Origin: Paratinospora sagittata
Taxonomy: Eukaryota > Streptophyta > Magnoliopsida > Ranunculales > Menispermaceae
Direction of reading: 5' to 3'
NCBI GenBank assembly: GCA_035771175.1
Contig: CM069606.1
Location: 27,547,816 to 27,611,815, forward strand
DNA length: 64,000 nucleotides
Shown here: in pieces, positions 33,220 to 45,519 of the stretch
How positions within the stretch are numbered: position 1 is the stretch's first letter
How the letters are laid out: the number at the start of each line of letters is the position of its first letter
Program-made: the position numbers and the translations under genes
The notes under the pieces: model-generated
Told to the model about the DNA's origin: nothing
Database searches by the model: none
Seen by the model: the letters and a program-made list of their open reading frames with translations, nothing else

Positions 33220-36118
33220 CATTATACCCTCTCAAAGTACATGATGTTCCAGTCATATCTGAATTCCCAATAGTTTTTCTTAATGACCTTCCTGGTCTAC
33301 CTCCAGTTATGGAATTCGATTTTGAGATCAACCTCATACCTGGGACAGGGCCTACCTCTATTCCACCATACAGAATGTCAAATGTCGAACTGGTCGAATT
33401 AGACAAACAACTTAAGGAATTAGAGAGTAATGGCTTCATCCGAAAGAGTTCATCACCCTGGGGCGCTCCAGTTCTGTTTGTTCGCAAAAAGGATGGTTCG
33501 TTACGACTTTGCATCGATTATCGCAAGTTGAATAACGTCACCATCAAGAACAGATATTCGTTGCCCAGGATCGATGACTTGTTCGACCAACTTAGAGATG
33601 CCAAATACTTCTCAAAGACTGATTTACGGTCCGGTTATCACCAACTCCGGATCTGAGAGTCGGACATCACCAAGACGGCATTCAGAACTCGGTACGGTCA
33701 TTACGAGTTCTTAGTTATGCCGTTCGGTCCTACAAATGCACCTGCTGCATTCATGGATTTGATGAATCGCATATTCAGGTTATACTTAGACCGATTTGTG
33801 GTGGTTTTTGTGGACGACATCTTGATATATTCCTCAACCGAGGAAGACCACAAAATACATTTGAAGATAGTCCTCCAGACCTTGAGAAGCCACCAACTGT
33901 ATGCAAAGTTGAGTAAGTTCAAATTTGGGCAAAGAGAGTTCAATTCCTAGGCCATGTGGTTTCAGGCAATGGCATTGAGGTAGATCCTTCTAAGGTTGAA
34001 GCAGTTTTAAACTGGAAGTAGCCTACCACTGTTACTCAGATTAGGAGTTTTCTTGGTTTGGCTGGCTATTACCGACACTTCATCAAGGACTTCTCAAAGA
34101 TTGCTGAACCTATGACCAAGTTCACTCGAAAAGACGTGCGATTTATCTGGAATCCCGCCTACGAAGCATCATTTCAGGAAATGAAGAAACGCGTCACGAC
34201 AACACCTGTACTTATCACTCCAAGAAATGCAATTGGCTTTTCATTATACACCGACGCCTCTCTCCAAGGCTTAGGTGCCGTGCTAATGCAAGAAGGCCAA
34301 GTGGTTGCATATGCATCCAGACAACTGAAGATTCATGAGGGTAATTACCCAACGCATGACTTGGAACTTGCAGCTGTCGTATTTGCGCTGAAGTTATGGC
34401 GTCATTACCTATACGACGAACGGTTTGAGGTCTTCTCGGATCACAAGAGTCTTAAGTACATATACACTCAGAAAGACCTTAACCTCCGCCAAAGACGATG
34501 GTTGGAATTCTTGAAAGATTATGACTTTCAACTCCAGTACCATCCCGGAAAGGCTAATGTTGTGGCCGATGCCCTGAGTAGAAAATCTTATGTTGCTTGC
34601 ACTCTTAACTACGAAATGGGGAAGTTGGCTACAGAGTTGGAGAACTTTAAGCTACAGCTGAACGTCGAAGGACCAAGACCACGACTCTCTCAATTATCAG
34701 TCAACTCTGAGCTCGTTCGAAAGATTTCAGCCGCTCAAGCCAATGACCCTATGTTAATGGAGAAACGAGACCTTCTACTCAGCGGCCAGGACCTTCCTCA
34801 TTGGTCGGTCTCTGGAGATGGCACCATTTGCTATAAAAAACGTCTCTGCCTACCGAACGATCCTGAGGTTCGTAAAGAAGTACTTACTGAGATGCACTGT
34901 TCGAGGTACGCTATGCATCCTGGGGGTGACAAGATGTACAAGGATGTCAAGCGTCAATTCTGGATTTCTGGAATGAAAAAGGAAATTGCACACTTCGTTG
35001 CTCGATCTCTTGTTTGCCAGAAAGTTAATGTAGAACGAAGACTCCCCCTGGACTTCTCCAGCCGTTACCTATTGGAGAATGGAAATGGGAGAACATTGCA
35101 AGGGATTTTGTCACGGCCTTACCTCGAAACAATAAAGGGCAAGATGCTATCTGGGTTATCATTGACAGACTTATAAAGTCTGCACACTTCTTGCCAATAA
35201 AGTTCACGGATAGTCCCACCAAACTTGCAGAACTATATGAAAGAGAGATCGTACACCTTCATGGCATACCACTCACGATCGTCTCTGATCGAGACCCTCG
35301 ATTCACATCCAACTTTTGGAAAAGCTTCCAGGATAGAATGGGTTCTAAGATCACTATGAGCACAGCCTTCCACCCTCAGACTGATGGGCAGTCAGAGCGG
35401 CTTATCCAAATCTTAGAAGACATGTTACGATGCTGCATTTTGGACTTGAATGACGGATGGGCAAAGTATTTGCATCAAACTAGTATCGGCATGGCACCAT
35501 ACGAGGCTCTCATTGGTCGGCCTTGCAGATCTCCGGTATGCTGGTTAGATATGGCAGATCGCCCGCAGTTAGGCCCTGAACTAGTTCAAGAGACTTCTGA
35601 GAAGATCACACTAGTAAAGGAACGACTCCGCATTGCACAAAGTCGACAGAAGAGCTATGCTGACAAGCAGAGACAACCTCTAGAATTTGATAAGGGGGAC
35701 TTTGTTTTTTTGAAAGTCCAGCCCACAAGAGGTGTCAAACGCTTTGGCATCAAAAGCAAGCTCTCCCCGCGAAATATCGGTCCATTTCAGATCATTGAAC
35801 GTATTGGCAAACTTGCTTATTGTCTCTCGCTTCCATCGTCTATGCCTAAGGTTCATGACGTTTTTCACGTATCTATGCTTCGCAAGTATCGTCCTGATCC
35901 TTCGCATATCATCCCTTTAGTCGAGGTTTGGGTTGAGGAAGAAAATACGTATCAGGAGAAAGCAATCCGATTTTAGATCGAAAAACTCAAGAACTACGGC
36001 GACGTAGCATACCACTTGTGAAAGTGCTCTGGGATCACCACGGTGTAGAGGAAGCAACATGGGAACTAGAAGCAACAATTAAACAGAAATACCCTGAATT
36101 GTTTTCTAGTACCAACTG
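33120..36118 (+). pseudogene. pol: Reverse transcriptase - RNase H - integrase - chromodomain, copy II, broken
   Basis: Homologous throughout to 23270-26298. Defects: TGA at 33654-33656 in RT, a 1-nt loss near 33925, TAG at about 34019, a 1-nt loss near 35045, a TAA near 35174, an in-frame 30-bp deletion near 35476 inside the integrase core, and a 1-nt loss near 35970. The longest surviving stretch, 34058-35176, covers the end of RT, RNase H with all four acidic residues (FSDHKSL kept) and the integrase zinc finger, where the first cysteine of the C-x2-C pair is now Ser (RSLVC). It has decayed further than copy I in pol but kept more of the 5' half. Confidence 0.88.
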
Positions 36119-36216
36119 ATGTTGTGATACATTGTATTATTTTCACTTATCAATCACAAGATGAAACATTGTTTACACCTATCTTGATCCATTGTTTCAC
36201 TTCAATAACTACGCAG

Positions 36217-36324
36217 ATGTCTGAAAATAATATCAATGGATATAGTGAAGCACACATGCAGTGGCCTCCTTATCAACCTGTGGCTACTTCTGAAGTCGAT
36301 AACCCTCATCACTACTTGACTTGA
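36217..36324 (+). CDS. Short conserved 3' ORF after pol, copy II (35 codons)
   Basis: The same length and start (MSENNINGYSEAHMQW) as 26396-26503, with five conservative changes and an intact stop at 36322-36324, although the upstream pol is heavily mutated. It could be real or simply lie in a slowly changing 3' region. Confidence 0.4.
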   Translation: MSENNINGYSEAHMQWPPYQPVATSEVDNPHHYLT

Positions 36325-36345
36325 TTTCGAGGGCGAAATCCCTTT

Positions 36346-36358
36346 AAGGGGGGTAGAG
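36346..36358 (+). other. Polypurine tract, copy II
   Basis: AAGGGGGGTAGAG directly precedes the right LTR, identical to 26525-26537. Confidence 0.85.
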
Positions 36359-36411
36359 TGTAATACCCTGTATTTCACAAAAAAAAAAAAATTAAAAAAT
36401 TTACTATTTGG

Positions 36412-36688
36412 GCAACGCCCGAACGTTCAGGCGCATGACAGAACGTTCAGGCGCATGACAGAACGTTCAGGCGCATGCCAGAACGTTCAGGCGCAATGTA
36501 TGCCAAAACGTTCAGGCGCATGACAGAACGTTCAGGCGCAAGGCATGCCAGAATGTTCAGGCGCAAGGCATGCCAGAACATATAGGCGAATTCCAGAACG
36601 TACAGGCGCATGCCAGAACGTTCAGGCGCATGCTAGAACGTTCAGGCGCATGCTAAAACGTCCAGGCGCATGCCCAAACGTTCAGGCG
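36412..36688 (+). repeat. 20-bp minisatellite, right LTR (about 14 copies)
   Basis: Same unit as the other LTRs, with several longer variant units containing GCGCAAGGCATGCC. Confidence 0.88.
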
Positions 36689-36698
36689 CAAAAATCTC

Positions 36699-36705
36699 TA
36701 TACAA
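36699..36705 (+). promoter_or_regulatory. Mutated LTR TATA box (TATACAA)
   Basis: At the position of TATATAA in the other two LTR copies this one reads TATACAA, which should weaken the core promoter. Confidence 0.55.
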
Positions 36706-37925
36706 GAAACCTCCTCATTTCTCATTCCTCACACCAAATCACCTTCTCTTGTGAATTTCTTCTCCTTTCCACGCATTCTAAGTTTTTGAGACTCTCTGTC
36801 CGAGACTCTCGGTGCGGTGCAACAAAGTTCTGTCCGGAGGAAAGCGCCAGACCTGAAAGCGGTGCAATGAAGTTCTATCCGGAGGAAAGTGTCTGATCTG
36901 AAAGAAGAAGTTTTTATCTGAAGGTGGGGAACGAAACATAGGTTTGCGTGTTTCATAAATTTTATTAAAGTTTACATTCAATTATTATTATGTCTACTAT
37001 TCATTTACACTGCATTATGTCATATACTGTTTATACTGCCGCACTTATGCCTGTATATTTTGAATTCATGTATTGCACTGTTATAATGCCAGATTTGTGG
37101 TCAATCTGACTCAACTAGACTCGGTCTTGTCCTCAGTAACTTTAAATAGTGAACGGGAGGCAGCGGGCTGCTCTAGGCGATTGGTATTTAAGCAAACCTT
37201 GTGTCTCACCTCTCAACTGGGGACTGATCTAGTTGGTCTTATTGAAAGCTATCAGCTTATACAGTAATACTGAATGTCCTAATCTTGCACGTCGTGATAC
37301 CGACCCTAATAAGGATCACCAGACGTTGCCAAAGTCAGTCTAAATGTCAAGAAAGACTAGACCAGTAGACTAGACCAGTTCATGCATTGGCATCATACAT
37401 ATCACCACCTAGGGACGTATATGGTTTATGACTCATAGAATAGTTAGGAGCATTGCTCACTATTCATTACATTTCTCTGGAGAGGGACGTACGTGAGAAC
37501 CCGGCTACACCTGGGGAGGGACATCAGTACGTGAATCCAGAGCATCGTTCCTGTACGTGAATTCAGGCGATGTACGTTCATCAAACCATTACGAGACGGT
37601 GTCATGCATACATTCATATTGATTGATTATGATGCTCACATGTGTATTTAAGATATTTGATATTGAAGTATGCTTTATTAATTGTTATACTCATGCACTA
37701 TTTACCCACTGAGCGCGTTAAGCTCACTCCATTATTATCCAATCTTTCACAGGAAATTAGGGTGGACTGGGTGCAGGTTATGGGGCCGATATTTTGTACC
37801 CTTTGTATGATTCATTGGGGATTTGGGGAGTATGTTCCCTTGACCGTTTCATGTACAAAAGTATTCTGAATTAAATGAAATCAGATTTGTACTGTGTGTA
37901 CCGTATTCTGTTGCGCACTCTGTTG

Positions 37926-40900
37926 TTACCATTGTAATTGTTCCAAATGCGCGCCCCGTCCGTGAGTGTACCGCCGGTTTAGGCGCGTCCGGGCGGGGTG
38001 TGACAGAGCTACAACAACTAATCATCAACAACACATCGAACAATAGCTACCGAAGTCTACGAAGATCAAGCTCGAAGATTGAAGACATATCTCATGTCTA
38101 TTGCATTAGTTTTATCTTTGGTGTGTAGGGTAACTTCTAGATCAATCTCAGCACTAAAACTCTGAAAATTGCAAAGTCTTCAAAATCACTTCGATCTAGT
38201 ATTTCATTTTGAAAAAATGTTTCCGAAAGGTTTAATCATTGTTTCGATGAGTTTTCAATTATTTAAAAGTTTTTAATCTTATATCAATAGGTTTTGAGTT
38301 AATGGAATGGTTCTTTAGTTTTTATAAAATAAGGTTATCCAGCAATTTGCCAAAACTTTCCAGAAGGCACTAGCGCACTATCATTGTTGATGGCACGCTG
38401 ATAGGGTTCTATAATAAAACATTTGTTTTTCCGGAAAATTGTCTATAGCGCGTTATCCCCTTTGATAACTCGCTATAAAGTTGTTGTCGTGATCTTTCCA
38501 TTTTTAGTAAAATGGCCAATAGCGCGCTACAGGCCTTAATAACACGCTATCGGAAAGTCTAAAAAACTCGAGCTCTCGGGTTTGTGTATATCGACCTGCT
38601 ATAGCCTTCTATCTGTCAATAGAGAACATGATACACAACCTAATAGCACGCGATCCACGTCTTAGACTAAAATCTGATATTTCTAACAAGAAAAATGTTG
38701 ACACTTCTGCTTGCTCGATTTTTTTATTCCTTACACAGTTTTGCCAGGTTATCTTAAGTGAAATATTCTCTACTAACACCTTCATGATTCCCATTGCCTC
38801 GCACGTCCAAAACAACTTTAGATTAAACAACGTTTTGAATTCAAATCATTATGTACTATCTTGCTCTTTAACCTGCAACTGCTAATTTTATAAAACCCTC
38901 ATGCTCTGATTTTCAAAGATATAACACACACGATTTTTGCAAGTTAGACTGAGCTTTCCAAAGAGTGTTTATATAAAAGAAAGTTGTGATTCTTGCATTT
39001 GCCCAAACAAACTTCGAAACGAATCAAAATTGCAAATTGTCTTCCAGATAACCTCATTATTTCGCAAGTTCTTCATTTTATCCCTTATGTGCTGAGATTT
39101 CCAGAGGCTATCTATTGTTTTAAACTGTAAGTATATGAAGTGTTTTTTTTTCTAAGAGCTACTACAACTAATCATCAACAACACATCAAACAATAGCTAT
39201 CGAAGTCTACAAAGATCAAGCTCGAAGATTGAAGACATATCTCATGTCTAATGCATTTGTTTTATCTTTGGTGTGTAGGGTAACCTCTCGAACAATCTCA
39301 GCACTAAAACTCTGAAAATTGCAAAGTCTTCAAAATTACCATTGTAATTGTTCCAAATGCGCGCCCCGTCCGTGAGTGTACCGCCGGTTTAGGCACGTCC
39401 GGGCGGGGAGTGACAGAGCTACAACAACTAATCATCAACAACACATCGAACAATAGCTACCGAAGTCTACGAAGATCAAGCTCGAAGATTGAAGACATAT
39501 CTCATGTCTATTGCATTAGTTTTATCTTTGGTGTGTAGGGTAACTTCTAGATCAATCTCAGCACTAAAACTCTGAAAATTGCAAAGTCTTCAAAATCACT
39601 TCGATCTAGTATTTCATTTTGAAAAAATGTTTCCGAAAGGTTTAATCATTGTTTCGATGAGTTTTCAATTATTTAAAAGTTTTTAATCTTATATCAATAG
39701 GTTTTGAGTTAATGGAATGGTTCTTTAGTTTTTAAAAAATAAGGCTATCCAGCAATTTGCCAAAACTTTCCAGAAGGCACTAGCGCACTATCATTGTTGA
39801 TGGCACGCTGATAGGGTTCTATAATAAAACATTTGTTTTTCCGGAAAATTGTCTATAGCGCGTTATCCCCTTTGATAACTCGCTATAAAGTTGTTGTCGT
39901 GATCTTTCCATTTTTAGTAAAATGGCCAATAGCGCGCTACAGGCCTTAATAACACGCTATCGGAAAGTCTAAAAAACTCGAGCTCTCGGGTTTGTGTATA
40001 TCGACCTGCTATAGCCTTCTATCTGTCAATAGAGAACATGATACACAACCTAATAGCACGCGATCCACGTCTTAGACTAAAATCTGATATTTCTAACAAG
40101 AAAAATGTTGACACTTCTGCTTGCTCGATTTTTTTATTCCTTACACAGTTTTGCCAGGTTATCTTAAGTGAAATATTCTCTACTAACACCTTCATGATTC
40201 CCATTGCCTCGCACGTCCAAAACAACTTTAGATTAAACAACGTTTTGAATTCAAATCATTATGTACTATCTTGCTCTTTAACCTGCAACTGCTAATTTTA
40301 TAAAACCCTCATGCTCTGATTTTCAAAGATATAACACACACGATTTTTGCAAGTTAGACTGAGCTTTCCAAAGAGTGTTTATATAAAAGAAAGTTGTGAT
40401 TCTTGCATTTGCCCAAACAAACTTCGAAACGAATCAAAATTGCAAATTGTCTTCCAGATAACCTCATTATTTCGCAAGTTCTTCATTTTATCCCTTATGT
40501 GCTGAGATTTCCAGAGGCTATCTATTGTTTTAAACTGTAAGTATATGAAGTGTTTTTTTTTCTAAGAGCTACTACAACTAATCATCAACAACACATCAAA
40601 CAATAGCTATCGAAGTCTACAAAGATCAAGCTCGAAGATTGAAGACATATCTCATGTCTAATGCATTTGTTTTATCTTTGGTGTGTAGGGTAACCTCTCG
40701 AACAATCTCAGCACTAAAACTCTGAAAATTGCAAAGTCTTCAAAATTACCATTGTAATTGTTCCAAATGCGCGCCCCGTCCGTGAGTGTACCGCCGGTTT
40801 AGGCACGTCCGGGCGGGGAGTGACAGAGCTACAACAACTAATCATCAACAACACATCGAACAATAGCTACCGAAGTCTACGAAGATCAAGCTCGAAGATT

Positions 40901-43900
40901 GAAGACATATCTCATGTCTATTGCATTAGTTTTATCTTTGGTGTGTAGGGTAACTTCTAGATCAATCTCAGCACTAAAACTCTGAAAATTGCAAAGTCTT
41001 CAAAATCACTTCGATCTAGTATTTCATTTTGAAAAAATGTTTCCGAAAGGTTTAATCATTGTTTCGATGAGTTTTCAATTATTTAAAAGTTTTTAATCTT
41101 ATATCAATAGGTTTTGAGTTAATGGAATGGTTCTTTAGTTTTTAAAAAATAAGGCTATCCAGCAATTTGCCAAAACTTTCCAGAAGGCACTAGCGCACTA
41201 TCATTGTTGATGGCACGCTGATAGGGTTCTATAATAAAACATTTGTTTTTCCGGAAAATTGTCTATAGCGCGTTATCCCCTTTGATAACTCGCTATAAAG
41301 TTGTTGTCGTGATCTTTCCATTTTTAGTAAAATGGCCAATAGCGCGCTACAGGCCTTAATAACACGCTATCGGAAAGTCTAAAAAACTCGAGCTCTCGGG
41401 TTTGTGTATATCGACCTGCTATAGCCTTCTATCTGTCAATAGAGAACATGATACACAACCTAATAGCACGCGATCCACGTCTTAGACTAAAATCTGATAT
41501 TTCTAACAAGAAAAATGTTGACACTTCTGCTTGCTCGATTTTTTTATTCCTTACACAGTTTTGCCAGGTTATCTTAAGTGAAATATTCTCTACTAACACC
41601 TTCATGATTCCCATTGCCTCGCACGTCCAAAACAACTTTAGATTAAACAACGTTTTGAATTCAAATCATTATGTACTATCTTGCTCTTTAACCTGCAACT
41701 GCTAATTTTATAAAACCCTCATGCTCTGATTTTCAAAGATATAACACACACGATTTTTGCAAGTTAGACTGAGCTTTCCAAAGAGTGTTTATATAAAAGA
41801 AAGTTGTGATTCTTGCATTTGCCCAAACAAACTTCGAAACGAATCAAAATTGCAAATTGTCTTCCAGATAACCTCATTATTTCGCAAGTTCTTCATTTTA
41901 TCCCTTATGTGCTGAGATTTCCAGAGGCTATCTATTGTTTTAAACTGTAAGTATATGAAGTGTTTTTTTTTCTAAGAGCTACTACAACTAATCATCAACA
42001 ACACATCAAACAATAGCTATCGAAGTCTACAAAGATCAAGCTCGAAGATTGAAGACATATCTCATGTCTAATGCATTTGTTTTATCTTTGGTGTGTAGGG
42101 TAACCTCTCGAACAATCTCAGCACTAAAACTCTGAAAATTGCAAAGTCTTCAAAATTACCATTGTAATTGTTCCAAATGCGCGCCCCGTCCGTGAGTGTA
42201 CCGCCGGTTTAGGCACGTCCGGGCGGGGAGTGACAGAGCTACAACAACTAATCATCAACAACACATCGAACAATAGCTACCGAAGTCTACGAAGATCAAG
42301 CTCGAAGATTGAAGACATATCTCATGTCTATTGCATTAGTTTTATCTTTGGTGTGTAGGGTAACTTCTAGATCAATCTCAGCACTAAAACTCTGAAAATT
42401 GCAAAGTCTTCAAAATCACTTCGATCTAGTATTTCATTTTGAAAAAATGTTTCCGAAAGGTTTAATCATTGTTTCGATGAGTTTTCAATTATTTAAAAGT
42501 TTTTAATCTTATATCAATAGGTTTTGAGTTAATGGAATGGTTCTTTAGTTTTTAAAAAATAAGGCTATCCAACAATTTGCCAAAACTTTCCAGAAGGCAC
42601 TAGCGCACTATCATTGTTGATGGCACGCTGATAGGGTTCTATAATAAAACATTTGTTTTTCCGGAAAATTGTCTATAGCGCGTTATCCCCTTTGATAACT
42701 CGCTATAAAGTTGTTGTCGTGATCTTTCCATTTTTAGTAAAATGGCCAATAGCGCGCTACAGGCCTTAATAACACGCTATCGGAAAGTCTAAAAAACTCG
42801 AGCTCTCGGGTTTGTGTATATCGACCTGCTATAGCCTTCTATCTGTCAATAGAGAACATGATACACAACCTAATAGCACGCGATCCACGTCTTAGACTAA
42901 AATCTGATATTTCTAACAAGAAAAATGTTGACACTTCTGCTTGCTCGATTTTTTTATTCCTTACACAGTTTTGCCAGGTTATCTTAAGTGAAATATTCTC
43001 TACTAACACCTTCATGATTCCCATTGCCTCGCACGTCCAAAACAACTTTAGATTAAACAACGTTTTGAATTCAAATCATTATGTACTATCTTGCTCTTTA
43101 ACCTGCAACTGCTAATTTTATAAAACCCTCATGCTCTGATTTTCAAAGATATAACACACACGATTTTTGCAAGTTAGACTGAGCTTTCCAAAGAGTGTTT
43201 ATATAAAAGAAAGTTGTGATTCTTGCATTTGCCCAAACAAACTTCGAAACGAATCAAAATTGCAAATTGTCTTCCAGATAACCTCATTATTTCGCAAGTT
43301 CTTCATTTTATCCCTTATGTGCTGAGATTTCCAGAGGCTATCTATTGTTTTAAACTGTAAGTATATGAAGTGTTTTTTTTTCTAAGAGCTACTACAACTA
43401 ATCATCAACAACACATCAAACAATAGCTATCGAAGTCTACAAAGATCAAGCTCGAAGATTGAAGACATATCTCATGTCTAATGCATTTGTTTTATCTTTG
43501 GTGTGTAGGGTAACCTCTCGAACAATCTCAGCACTAAAACTCTGAAAATTGCAAAGTCTTCAAAATTACCATTGTAATTGTTCCAAATGCGCGCCCCGTC
43601 CGTGAGTGTACCGCCGGTTTAGGCACGTCCGGGTGGGGAGTGACAGAGCTACAACAACTAATCATCAACAACACATCGAACAATAGCTACCGAAGTCTAC
43701 GAAGATCAAGCTCGAAGATTGAAGACATATCTCATGTCTATTGCATTAGTTTTATCTTTGGTGTGTAGGGTAACTTCTAGATCAATCTCAGCACTAAAAC
43801 TCTGAAAATTGCAAAGTCTTCAAAATCACTTCGATCTAGTATTTCATTTTGAAAAAATGTTTCCGAAAGGTTTAATCATTGTTTCGATGAGTTTTCAATT

Positions 43901-45519
43901 ATTTAAAAGTTTTTAATCTTATATCAATAGGTTTTGAGTTAATGGAATGGTTCTTTAGTTTTTAAAAAATAAGGCTATCCAGCAATTTGCCAAAACTTTC
44001 CAGAAGGCACTAGCGCACTATCATTGTTGATGGCACGCTGATAGGGTTCTATAATAAAACATTTGTTTTTCCGGAAAATTGTCTATAGCGCGTTATCCCC
44101 TTTGATAACTCGCTATAAAGTTGTTGTCGTGATCTTTCCATTTTTAGTAAAATGGCCAATAGCGCGCTACAGGCCTTAATAACACGCTATCGGAAAGTCT
44201 AAAAAACTCGAGCTCTCGGGTTTGTGTATATCGACCTGCTATAGCCTTCTATCTGTCAATAGAGAACATGATACACAACCTAATAGCACGCGATCCACGT
44301 CTTAGACTAAAATCTGATATTTCTAACAAGAAAAATGTTGACACTTCTGCTTGCTCGATTTTTTTATTCCTTACACAGTTTTGCCAGGTTATCTTAAGTG
44401 AAATATTCTCTACTAACACCTTCATGATTCCCATTGCCTCGCACGTCCAAAACAACTTTAGATTAAACAACGTTTTGAATTCAAATCATTATGTACTATC
44501 TTGCTCTTTAACCTGCAACTGCTAATTTTATAAAACCCTCATGCTCTGATTTTCAAAGATATAACACACACGATTTTTGCAAGTTAGACTGAGCTTTCCA
44601 AAGAGTGTTTATATAAAAGAAAGTTGTGATTCTTGCATTTGCCCAAACAAACTTCGAAACGAATCAAAATTGCAAATTGTCTTCCAGATAACCTCATTAT
44701 TTCGCAAGTTCTTCATTTTATCCCTTCTGTGCTGAGATTTCCAGAGGCTATCTATTGTTTTAAACTGTAAGTATATGAAGTGTTTTTTTTTCTAAGAGCT
44801 ACTACAACTAATCATCAACAACACATCAAACAATAGCTATCGAAGTCTACAAAGATCAAGCTCGAAGATTGAAGACATATCTCATGTCTAATGCATTTGT
44901 TTTATCTTTGGTGTGTAGGGTAACCTCTCGAACAATCTCAGCACTAAAACTCTGAAAATTGCAAAGTCTTCAAAATTACCATTGTAATTGTTCCAAATGC
45001 GCGCCCCGTCCGTGAGTGTACCGCCGGTTTAGGCACGTCCGGGCGGGGAGTGACAGAGCTACAACAACTAATCATCAACAACACATCGAACAATAGCTAC
45101 CGAAGTCTACGAAGATCAAGCTCGAAGATTGAAGACATATCTCATGTCTATTGCATTAGTTTTATCTTTGGTGTGTAGGGTAACTTCTAGATCAATCTCA
45201 GCACTAAAACTCTGAAAATTGCAAAGTCTTCAAAATCACTTCGATCTAGTATTTCATTTTGAAAAAATGTTTCCGAAAGGTTTAATCATTGTTTCGATGA
45301 GTTTTCAATTATTTAAAAGTTTTTAATCTTATATCAATAGGTTTTGAGTTAATGGAATGGTTCTTTAGTTTTTAAAAAATAAGGCTATCCAGCAATTTGC
45401 CAAAACTTTCCAGAAGGCACTAGCGCTCTATCATTGTTGATGGCACGCTGATAGGGTTCTATAATAAAACATTTGTTTTTCCGAAAAATTGTCTATAGCG
45501 CGTTATCCCCTTTGATAAC
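37926..45519. repeat. 1410-bp tandem array (5.4 copies) made of LTR end plus satellite
   Basis: Units start at 37926, 39336, 40746, 42156, 43566 and 44976 (last one partial). Each begins with TTACCATTGTAATTG of the LTR, runs 80 bp to the LTR terminus, then gagct, then one satellite monomer plus about 180 bp of the next. The unit joint is at TTAC, present both in satellite (CAAAATTAC) and LTR (GTTGTTAC). Units 2-6 differ by only a handful of bases (for example at 42571, 43634, 44727, 45427). Unit 1 differs slightly more (near 38318 and at two LTR positions). Recurrent frames of 73 and 85 codons are just satellite sequence repeated. Confidence 0.95.
38006..38010. other. Right target-site duplication gagct
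   Basis: It follows TGTGACA of the right LTR and continues as satellite (CTACAACAACTAATCATC). It pairs with 16523-16527 and so bounds the whole 21.5-kb composite as one insertion. Confidence 0.9.

Larger units (their letters stand above)
36359..38005 (+). mobile_element. Right LTR of the composite (1647 bp, complete)
   Basis: It runs from TGTAATACCCTG to GGGTGTGACA and is followed directly by the target duplication and satellite. It has about 14 minisatellite units (36412-36688), two copies of the 45-bp repeat, and no 519-bp duplication. This is the best reference copy of the LTR. Its last 80 bp (37926-38005) also form the first part of the 1410-bp tandem repeat to the right. Confidence 0.92.

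Noticed and set aside
16528..38005. A complete, potentially active retrotransposon
   Set aside because: Internal region I lacks a primer site and protease active site and has gag stops. Internal region II has many stops and frameshifts in pol. Neither is autonomous as written.
38609..44525. Identical 73- and 85-codon frames every 1410 bp
   Set aside because: Their identity reflects recent tandem amplification of the DNA unit, not selection on a protein.
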